The position numbers and the translations under genes are program-made. Source: RGIG4079 sp045576735 (GTDB taxonomy: Bacteria; Bacteroidota; Bacteroidia; Bacteroidales; Muribaculaceae). Taken from it: a DNA stretch of 27,673 nucleotides. The stretch spans positions 1 through 27,673 of the forward strand of contig JAZNGZ010000067.1 of assembly GCA_045576735.1 (NCBI GenBank), in the 5' to 3' direction. The notes below the pieces were generated by a model. That model ran no database searches. It saw only the letters and a list, made by a program, of their open reading frames with translations, and was not told the origin of the DNA. Shown piece after piece: positions 21,213 through 27,673 of the stretch (the first letter of the stretch is position 1; each line of letters begins with the position of its first letter).

Positions 21213-22283
21213 TCATTTCATCTCTCCCACAAATCTCAATCGAGCTTGAGGATTATTGGGATCGTTGACTACAAAAACGATTTCTCCACTAAGCACCTCA
21301 CCTTTATATACTGTAGGGTCGATGGTTATCATCACTTTTATTGATTTACCCCCTTTTACTTTGTTTTTTTCTACTTTCACGTCTACACCTTCACTTATAG
21401 TGTAGGCACGATAAATCTCAAGAGTATTTTCTCCTTCATTCTTCAATTTGGCTTCCATAGTAACTTTTTCCCCACCTCTACTTAACTCGCCAAAATTAAT
21501 TCGATCACTTTCAAACTCCACTTTTGGGGCTTTCATTCGCTCTCCGGGGGTCATCATAGAAAAATTAGGAATAATATTTGCGATAACCACAACTTTTTGC
21601 GCCTCCTCTCCTTTATCGGGAATTAAAGAAACAACTTCATTCAATGGTCCCCATTTATCACATTCTCGGCCCAAAAGATGGATAGCAATTGTGGCTTGTT
21701 CGCCAGGAGGAATCTCCGACGGGATAATCGATGTTTGGAAATAAGAAGGTACTCCGCTGAGTATTGGTGCAATCGTATCAACCGTTTGGTTATAGGCAGT
21801 AACATATATCCCTTTATCTTTTGCCTTTTCCATATCTCCAAAGTCAATAACCGATTTCTGCATACGCAACTTTCCCATATTAACCGGATAACGCGACTTG
21901 AGAGTCGCTTCATTGCCTATAACTACACCCTTAATTCTCAACTCAGCCTGTTCTTCATCATGACTGTTTCTCACATAAACCTTTTTGACAAATCGACCCG
22001 GACGTCCCGAAGGATCATATGCAACTTTCATCACAATCGTGTCGCCGGGAGCAATAGAACTATAGGAATAGCGCGGAGTGGTGCACCCACATGTAGCACG
22101 TGCCTCTACTATCGACACCGGTTCATTGCTCACATTTACCCCTTTAAATTCACACGTAACCAATCCCGAATCTTCTTTAAATGCGCCAAAATCGTGCGTA
22201 GGATTAAGCCAATTAATAGATGTGTCGCCCCAGGCTACCAAGGCGACAATCATCATAACAAGAGAACTTGCTAATTTCTTCAT
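21213..22283 (-). CDS. DUF1573 multi-repeat exported protein
   Basis: A 356-residue exported protein with an N-terminal signal (MKKLASSLVMMIVALVAWG). A DUF1573 domain occupies about residues 25-120: HDFGAFKEDSG..., then the conserved RATCGCTTPRYSYSSIAPGD with the two-Cys motif, and YDPSGRPGRFVKKVYV. Two further Ig-like beta repeats follow; the third (VEFESDRINFGELSRGGEKV...) is closest to the first. DUF1573 proteins are thought to be periplasmic Ig-like domains; the role is unknown. It starts 7 bases after the smaller DUF1573 gene, so they form an operon. Confidence 0.85.
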   Translation of the reverse strand: MKKLASSLVMMIVALVAWGDTSINWLNPTHDFGAFKEDSGLVTCEFKGVNVSNEPVSIVEARATCGCTTPRYSYSSIAPGDTIVMKVAYDPSGRPGRFVKKVYVRNSHDEEQAELRIKGVVIGNEATLKSRYPVNMGKLRMQKSVIDFGDMEKAKDKGIYVTAYNQTVDTIAPILSGVPSYFQTSIIPSEIPPGEQATIAIHLLGRECDKWGPLNEVVSLIPDKGEEAQKVVVIANIIPNFSMMTPGERMKAPKVEFESDRINFGELSRGGEKVTMEAKLKNEGENTLEIYRAYTISEGVDVKVEKNKVKGGKSIKVMITIDPTVYKGEVLSGEIVFVVNDPNNPQARLRFVGEMK

Positions 22284-22290
22284 ATTATAT

Positions 22291-22680
22291 TTATTTGGGC
22301 ACTACTGTACCTGTGATACGCAACACCGGTCGTTTATTTCCATTTATGCGTATTTTTATCTCCTTACTAAATTCTCCGGGGCGGCCGGCTGGATTAAATG
22401 TTACTTTAATCTTACCTTTTTTGCCCGGCATAATAGGTTCTTTGGGATACTCAGGACGTGTGCATCCACAACTTGCATTCACGTTAACTATTACCAATGG
22501 CTCGTTACCTGTGTTAGTAAACTCAAATGTATAAGACACTGGACCATTAGCCTCTTTTATTGTCCCAAAATCATGAACTTTGCTACTAAAAGTCATCTCG
22601 GCACCATTTCCTGCTGCCATAATATTGAATGCCACTGCCGACATCAATACTAATGTAAATAATGAAATAATACGTTTCAT
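22291..22680 (-). CDS. DUF1573 single-domain exported protein
   Basis: A 129-residue protein: signal peptide MKRIISLFTLVLMSAVAFNIMA, then one DUF1573 domain (VHDFGTIKEANGPVSYTFEFTNTGNEPLVI..., NASCGCTRPEYPKEPIMPGKKG, FNPAGRPGEFSKEIKI). Start chosen at ATG 22680; the TTG at 22704 is rejected because the promoter box TAACTTTG (22709-22702, minus) covers it. First gene of the operon with 21213-22283. The shared CGCT/CGCTRP motif ties the two together. Confidence 0.88.
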   Translation of the reverse strand: MKRIISLFTLVLMSAVAFNIMAAGNGAEMTFSSKVHDFGTIKEANGPVSYTFEFTNTGNEPLVIVNVNASCGCTRPEYPKEPIMPGKKGKIKVTFNPAGRPGEFSKEIKIRINGNKRPVLRITGTVVPK

Positions 22681-22701
22681 ATCGCTATTTTTTTGTTTCT
22701 C

Positions 22702-22709
22702 CAAAGTTA
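22702..22709 (-). promoter_or_regulatory. Candidate -7 box for the DUF1573 pair
   Basis: CAAAGTTA on the plus strand reads TAACTTTG on the minus, 22 bases upstream of the ATG at 22680. No clear -33 box. Confidence 0.5.
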
Positions 22710-22784
22710 CAACAAATTAATTAAGTATTTGTTATTTTTTAGACTTTGTTTAAATATAATGGTTTAATTTCGGCTTTCTTCACA

Positions 22785-22833
22785 AATTTCTCAATTCTCA
22801 ACTCCCAATTCTCAATTCTTTGTGTTACCTTTG
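22785..22833 (+). promoter_or_regulatory. 7-bp repeat tract and meaB promoter box
   Basis: Units AATTCTC, AACTCCC, AATTCTC, AATTCTT (22793-22820) follow a longer AATTTCTC. Right after comes TACCTTTG (22826-22833), 25 bases before the meaB ATG. The repeat tract sits where the -33 box should be. Confidence 0.5.
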
Positions 22834-22857
22834 TAGAGAGTCTAATTTACATGAATT

Positions 22858-23943
22858 ATGGAACATATCGAAAATGATGAACAATATAACGGATTAACCG
22901 TAAACAAAGGAGTGGAACAACCTCCTATCGTCAACCCATACCTTCGCCGCCGTCGAAAACCATTGCCAACCGTTGGGGAAATGGTCGAAGGTATCCTCAA
23001 AGGCGATGTAACAATGTTGAGTCGCGCTGTTACTCTTGTTGAGAGCCTCTCTCAAGAGCACCAAGTGTTAGCACAAGAGGTTATCGAAAAATGCCTGCCC
23101 TATTCGGGAAATTCTCGACGCATAGGCATCACCGGTGTGCCGGGAGCTGGAAAAAGTACCTCTATCGACACATTCGGTCTACACGTGCTAAAAGATGGTG
23201 GAAAATTAGCCGTATTAGCTATCGACCCTTCAAGCGAACGCACTAAAGGGAGTATTCTCGGCGACAAAACTCGCATGGAGAAACTCTCTATTCACCCCTC
23301 TGCCTTCATTCGCCCTAGCCCATCGGCAGGCTCGCTCGGTGGTGTGGCGCGCAAAACTCGCGAAACTATCGTGCTTTGCGAAGCTGCAGGATATAACAAC
23401 ATTTTCGTTGAAACCGTTGGTGTGGGACAAAGCGAAACCGCTGTGCACTCAATGGTCGACTTCTTCCTCCTCATACAACTTGCCGGCACAGGCGACGAAC
23501 TGCAAGGAATCAAGCGTGGTATTATGGAAATGGCCGACGGCATCGTAATCAACAAAGCCGATGGCGACAACATCGACCGTGCTCGCCTTGCTCAAGCTCA
23601 GTTCCGTAGCGCATTGCACCTCTTCCCCCCCACATTATCGGGTTGGATGCCCGAGGTTTTATGTTACTCAGGCTACTATGAAACAAGTATTGCCGAAGTG
23701 TGGGAGATGATTGACCGCTACTTCGAATTCGTGAAAGCCAACGGCCACTTCGAGCAAAAACGCCAACAACAAGCGCGTTATTGGATGTATGAAACAATCA
23801 ACGAAAAGCTCCGCAACCACTTCTATAACGATACCGACGTAGCCGCGCTTCTCCAAGACCGTGAGAAACGCGTCCTCGCCAATCAACAAAGCTCATTCAC
23901 CGCCGCCCGCGATGTACTCGATTTCTACTTCAAGAAATTGTAA
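22858..23943 (+). CDS. meaB: MeaB-type G3E GTPase
   Basis: A 361-residue GTPase that protects and loads cobalamin on methylmalonyl-CoA mutase, part of the succinate to propionate route of Bacteroidales. The P-loop is GITGVPGAGKSTSID (about 93-107), the Mg motif region IDPSSERTKGSILGDKTRM, the FVETVGVGQSE switch segment near residue 185, and the base-specificity motif INKADG near 230. The C-terminal helical part (YWMYETINEKLRNHF..., AARDVLDFYFKK) is typical. Single gene, with a terminator at 23966-23997. The mutase subunits are not in this window. Confidence 0.95.
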   Translation: MEHIENDEQYNGLTVNKGVEQPPIVNPYLRRRRKPLPTVGEMVEGILKGDVTMLSRAVTLVESLSQEHQVLAQEVIEKCLPYSGNSRRIGITGVPGAGKSTSIDTFGLHVLKDGGKLAVLAIDPSSERTKGSILGDKTRMEKLSIHPSAFIRPSPSAGSLGGVARKTRETIVLCEAAGYNNIFVETVGVGQSETAVHSMVDFFLLIQLAGTGDELQGIKRGIMEMADGIVINKADGDNIDRARLAQAQFRSALHLFPPTLSGWMPEVLCYSGYYETSIAEVWEMIDRYFEFVKANGHFEQKRQQQARYWMYETINEKLRNHFYNDTDVAALLQDREKRVLANQQSSFTAARDVLDFYFKKL

Positions 23944-23965
23944 TATATTGTAACTCTTAAATTAT

Positions 23966-23997
23966 AGCGATGGGATTGACTCTCATCGCTTTTTTTG
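23966..23997 (+). terminator. meaB terminator
   Basis: AGCGATG (23966-23972) pairs with CATCGCT (23984-23990), with GA/TC extension, followed by seven T. Strong intrinsic terminator. Confidence 0.9.
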
Positions 23998-24017
23998 TCT
24001 TAGAAATTAGAGATTTA

Positions 24018-24048
24018 TTGTTATCGTAAAAAAATCATATTATATTTG
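24018..24048 (+). promoter_or_regulatory. Promoter of the GHL10 gene
   Basis: TTG (24018-24020), 20 bases, TATATTTG (24041-24048), 27 bases before the ATG at 24076. Good consensus match. Confidence 0.7.
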
Positions 24049-24075
24049 TAATCGCAACATTATAACTTTAGTATC

Positions 24076-27000
24076 ATGAATAACCGATTTTTTATTACGA
24101 TAATATTTGCCACTTTATTTTTCACAAATGTGTTGGCCGAATCTCCTAAACGCGAATGGCGCTCCACTTGGCTGGCCACAGTAGCCAATATCGACTGGCC
24201 ACGAGTAAGAGGCACAAGCCCCGAAATCATTGCACAACAAAAACAAGGAATGATTGATTATCTCGACGGCCTAAAGATGATGAACATGAATGCCATATGC
24301 TTTCAAGTGCGGTCGATGTGCGATGCCATGTATGAATCGAGCTATGAGCCTTGGTCATCATATCTTACCGGCACACGCGGCACTAACCCGGGGTGGGATC
24401 CCTTGGCATTTGTGGTAGAGGAATGTCATAAACGTGGTATTGATTGCTATGCTTGGGTGAACCCCTATCGCTGGACCAGCAACAATGCTAATTGGAAAAC
24501 GCCGATTGATCAATCATTTAAAGATCGAGGATTATTGCTCGCAAGTGGCGAGCGCATTTATCTCAATCCCGGATTGCCCGAAGTGCGTAAACACATTGTG
24601 AATGTTTGCAAGGAAATCATCACCAAATATGATGTGCAAGGATTGATTTTCGACGACTATTTCTATCCCAATTCTCTCCCTGCCGATGAAACTGCCGGCG
24701 ACTACAACCTATGGAAAAATTATGACGGGGATTTAAGTTTTAGCGACTGGCGACGTGCAAATGTTGACCAGATGATAAAAGATGTGTATAACATGGTGCA
24801 AGACAATCGACCCGATTTGCGTTTTGGGATTTCCCCGGCTTCAACGGCAGGTCGCTCTGCGTGGAAATATGGGCTCCCCACTGCTCCATTTGCTAAAAAC
24901 GACTGGCAATACGAAGGAATATATTCCGACCCGCTTTCATGGCTTAATAGCGGCACTATCGATTTCATCTCTCCACAAGAATATTTTCACACCGACGACG
25001 CTACAAGACCTTTTGAACCCCTCACTGATTGGTGGGACGAAATGGCTACTCATTTCGGCCGTCATCACTACACAAGTTTAGACGTTTCATGCTTAAACGA
25101 CGATAACACACAATCACATTGGGACGAGCATGTAAATCAAACTCTCATTGCACGCCGATTGTCTCGCACCGGAGCGTTTGGTTTATGCTTTTTCAGCACA
25201 AAATATCTTAATGGCCCCTCAGTGACCGGTGCAGGAGCCTATTTTAAAGAAAAAATCTTCTCTCGCCCCGCTCTAAATCCTATTCTTGAATGGAAAAAAG
25301 GGAAAGACTATGCCCCTGTGAGTGGCTTGACGATTGAAGAAGGACTGCTAAAATGGAATGCCACAACCAATGGCAATGCGATTATTCGTTACTCAATATA
25401 TGCCGTACCCGATTCTATCTCTTATGGCGATGCACTCACCGACGATGGTCTGAACAACGAATATCTTCTTGGGGTAAGCTACCCTTCGGTTTACTCTTTG
25501 CCTGCTGATTGTGTCAATAATCATTGGTATGCGGTGTGCATCTACGATGGATATGGCCGAGAATCACAACCGGCTATTATTGGATACCCCAATGGAGTGT
25601 CGCAACCGGTAACACTTTTAGACCCTATTAATAGCAAAAAAGTAGATTGGGACTGTTCCTTCTCATGGACTGCTCTCGATAATGCTACATATTCCCTCGA
25701 AATAACTGAAGACAAAGATTTCAGCAACATCGCATATTGTCAAAACCGGATTAAAACACCCAATATCACTATCGATCTTGGTTTTGCCGAAAGCAACAAA
25801 GAGTATTTTTGGAGAATAAAATCTATAGAAGAAGGCAAATTAGAAACTACAAGCGAGGTGTCGAATTTTATCTCTCCTACTCGCGAAGTTGCAGTTAAGG
25901 CCAATCTTATTTCGCCAAAAGACAATGAGAATGTGGGCAAAAACATCGCATTTGAATGGAATGGCGATGCTAATGCCGATATATTTACACTACAAATAGC
26001 CTCTTCGCCCGATTTCGTTGATATTATATATAAAGTAGAAACTACTGCCGATAAGGCTGAAATCCCTTCCGCATTTATTGGATTAGGCTCTTTCTATTGG
26101 CGCGTGGTAAGCGAAGGGAAACGTGTTAACTCTTCTATATCTGATTATCGTTCATTTGCAGTAACAGAAGTAGGCACGGGGGATCTTGAAGATGGATACG
26201 AGATTAAAAACGACCCTTACAAATATCCCGACAAAGATGGCATAAGCATAGAAAATCTATGGATGCGCACTACTCAAACTGACTTTGCAAATATCTCCTT
26301 TGAAGATAATGGAAAACTCAATCGCAGTTTCATTGCTAAAGATGGATATGTATATCTTGCCGGACGCAGTGAAAACTCATCATACGCATCGGTGTATCTA
26401 CGCAAATATCATGGTCGCACAGGCGAACATATCGAAGACAAATTCATCTACAATTCAGCAAGTTCCAATTCATATCCTTGCAACACTGTAACAAAAGATA
26501 GCAAAGGCAACGTATGCATCGCAAATATGTCGACACGCGTCGATTCTATTGCGATAATATTAAATTATGTAGACTTAAACACCTGCTGGGCAAAAGCCCT
26601 TTGCCATCTCACTTGCCCCGAAGGAGGCCGCATCGACAACATTTCTGTATGTGGCGATGTGTTATCTGACCATTTTTATGTATTTGGAGCGATTAAAGGG
26701 ACAAATAAAGTTGTCCGTTGGACTATTACCGGTGACACAATTGTAAACGATGTGTGCTCTTTAAAATCGTTATATCCCGCAAGTGCATCTTCATTAGGGA
26801 CAGCTCCTCTTGTGACACCTATCAACGAAAACGACATATTTGTTGATGGCACAAACACCTACCTCACACGATATAATTTTGCCACTGGCGAGATTACAGA
26901 GTCTTTTGCCGAGAAGAGTTCGGTAGCAGCATCAAAAGCATCGGCAGCTGGTGCAACATTCTTCACCCTTGCCGGAAAAAGCTACATCGCTCACGCATAT

Positions 27001-27381
27001 AATTATTGCAGCAACACTACAAACCCATCAAATATACAATTAGTCTCAGTAAACGAGCAAATGGACTTTAGCTCAATGAATGCAATGTGGACTTTGCCTA
27101 ATAGCGGTCTTGGCACTGTGTCGATAGGGACCTTGCACGTATTGTCCGACTTCGACTCTATATCCGAAAATAAAGGATTATTATACACCTATTCTCCCGG
27201 CAATGGTATAAGCGCCTACGAACTCACCGACAACACCGATGTGTCGGTACTAAGCATTACTAATGATAATAATGCTCAAGAAGAATATTACAACCTACAA
27301 GGAATAAAAATCAACAACCCATCATCGGGCTTCTTCATCAAACGCAAAGGCAACAAAGTGTCAAAAGTAATATATAAATAA
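24076..27381 (+). CDS. GHL10-family glycoside hydrolase-like exported protein
   Basis: A 1101-residue exported protein. After a signal peptide (MNNRFFITIIFATLFFTNVLA), residues about 25-400 are the GHL10 (DUF187, YngK-like) TIM-barrel domain: REWRSTWLATVANIDWPR, NAICFQVRSMCDAMYESSYEPWS, IDCYAWVNPYRW, GLIFDDYFYP near residue 197 with the likely catalytic acids, and FISPQEYFH. Two fibronectin-III-like domains follow (about 520-600 and 605-700), then a beta-rich, possibly propeller-like region to about 1040. The end (EYYNLQGIKINNPSSGFFIK...VSKVIYK) is a Bacteroidales C-terminal tail resembling type IX sorting tails. Surface or secreted glycan degradation is likely; the substrate is unknown, with peptidoglycan or polysaccharide both possible. 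Confidence 0.88.
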   Translation: MNNRFFITIIFATLFFTNVLAESPKREWRSTWLATVANIDWPRVRGTSPEIIAQQKQGMIDYLDGLKMMNMNAICFQVRSMCDAMYESSYEPWSSYLTGTRGTNPGWDPLAFVVEECHKRGIDCYAWVNPYRWTSNNANWKTPIDQSFKDRGLLLASGERIYLNPGLPEVRKHIVNVCKEIITKYDVQGLIFDDYFYPNSLPADETAGDYNLWKNYDGDLSFSDWRRANVDQMIKDVYNMVQDNRPDLRFGISPASTAGRSAWKYGLPTAPFAKNDWQYEGIYSDPLSWLNSGTIDFISPQEYFHTDDATRPFEPLTDWWDEMATHFGRHHYTSLDVSCLNDDNTQSHWDEHVNQTLIARRLSRTGAFGLCFFSTKYLNGPSVTGAGAYFKEKIFSRPALNPILEWKKGKDYAPVSGLTIEEGLLKWNATTNGNAIIRYSIYAVPDSISYGDALTDDGLNNEYLLGVSYPSVYSLPADCVNNHWYAVCIYDGYGRESQPAIIGYPNGVSQPVTLLDPINSKKVDWDCSFSWTALDNATYSLEITEDKDFSNIAYCQNRIKTPNITIDLGFAESNKEYFWRIKSIEEGKLETTSEVSNFISPTREVAVKANLISPKDNENVGKNIAFEWNGDANADIFTLQIASSPDFVDIIYKVETTADKAEIPSAFIGLGSFYWRVVSEGKRVNSSISDYRSFAVTEVGTGDLEDGYEIKNDPYKYPDKDGISIENLWMRTTQTDFANISFEDNGKLNRSFIAKDGYVYLAGRSENSSYASVYLRKYHGRTGEHIEDKFIYNSASSNSYPCNTVTKDSKGNVCIANMSTRVDSIAIILNYVDLNTCWAKALCHLTCPEGGRIDNISVCGDVLSDHFYVFGAIKGTNKVVRWTITGDTIVNDVCSLKSLYPASASSLGTAPLVTPINENDIFVDGTNTYLTRYNFATGEITESFAEKSSVAASKASAAGATFFTLAGKSYIAHAYNYCSNTTNPSNIQLVSVNEQMDFSSMNAMWTLPNSGLGTVSIGTLHVLSDFDSISENKGLLYTYSPGNGISAYELTDNTDVSVLSITNDNNAQEEYYNLQGIKINNPSSGFFIKRKGNKVSKVIYK

Positions 27382-27400
27382 ATTCTCCCTAGAGTTCATA

Positions 27401-27463
27401 GTCGACTCATTTGACCCAGTTGACTTAGTAAACCTAGTAGCCCTATTTGACCTATTTGACTCA
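27401..27463 (+). repeat. Seven-unit 9-bp degenerate tandem repeat
   Basis: Units of 9 bp with consensus KTTGACYYA: GTCGACTCA, TTTGACCCA, GTTGACTTA, GTAAACCTA, GTAGCCCTA, TTTGACCTA, TTTGACTCA. The tract lies between the GHL10 stop and the rRNA terminator. Confidence 0.7.
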
Positions 27464-27490
27464 TATTCCCATCCCTGTTTACACCAAAAA

Positions 27491-27524
27491 CAAAAAGCCC
27501 CGACTCATTTCTGAATCGGGGCTT
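27491..27524 (-). terminator. rRNA operon terminator
   Basis: On the minus strand AAGCCCCGA (27524-27516) pairs with TCGGGGCTT (27503-27495), followed by a T-run (27496-27492 as A on the plus strand). It ends the rRNA operon a few bases after the 5S gene. Confidence 0.9.
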
Positions 27525-27529
27525 GGATA

Positions 27530-27638
<109 letters not shown>

Positions 27639-27673
27639 TCTCTTTGGCGTTGTCTTCGCGGTGACAACAGTCC

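Noticed and set aside
27401..27463. CRISPR or coding repeat
   Set aside because: Units are contiguous and 9 bp with no spacers, and no start codon opens a frame through them.

Overview
The window comes from a low-GC Bacteroidota genome, most likely order Bacteroidales (gut type). The grounds are the recurrent TAnnTTTG promoter box with an upstream TTG or TTTG about 19-20 bases away, the absence of Shine-Dalgarno sequences, DUF1573 proteins, a DUF3943 outer-membrane protein, AAA_14/DUF4143 ATPases, a GHL10 lipoprotein-like hydrolase with a Bacteroidales C-terminal tail, MeaB, and a 5S rRNA of Bacteroidales type. The family or genus cannot be fixed from this sequence.

Layout. 1-3234: four small plus-strand genes for the cell envelope (lipocalin-like lipoprotein, Cys-cluster membrane protein, DUF805 protein, YD-containing secreted protein), set among repeated intergenic units and structured RNA leaders. 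3235-4839: an AAA_14 ATPase gene with paired palindromic operators, bracketed by a perfect 58-bp duplication of the 3' end of the RNase HI gene. 4780-7608: a compact minus-strand operon mscL-aroK-alanine dehydrogenase-like-rnhA. 7834-8844: gapA, convergent with two tandem paralogous secreted proteins (8936-10626). 10627-10974: a scar containing the operator and 3' tip of a deleted AAA_14 gene. 10975-14354: an AT-rich minus-strand accessory block: a small conserved protein, a truncated DnaB/RecA-like ATPase fragment, and a HAD / WYL regulator / split uracil-DNA-glycosylase-fold operon. 14549-16042: DUF3943 outer-membrane protein. 16201-17583: a second AAA_14 ATPase behind three phased palindromes. 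17673-19136: two secreted proteins. 19362-19530: a structured RNA resembling 6S RNA. 19647-20786: recA. 21213-22680: a DUF1573 pair. 22858-23943: meaB. 24076-27381: large GHL10 hydrolase. 27530-27638: 5S rRNA, the 3' end of an rRNA operon entering from the right on the minus strand.

The core genes are ordinary housekeeping functions. The most unusual signals are: (1) three copies of a leader that can fold as an H-type pseudoknot, with compensatory changes in both stems, each in front of an unrelated small envelope gene; (2) the AAA_14 ATPase genes, with operator arrays of near-identical spacing, a flanking host-gene duplication around one and a deletion relic of another; and (3) the WYL-controlled operon with a HAD phosphatase and a frameshifted glycosylase-fold protein, which could be a defence or nucleic-acid repair module. 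No tRNA, CRISPR array, IS element or integrase was seen.
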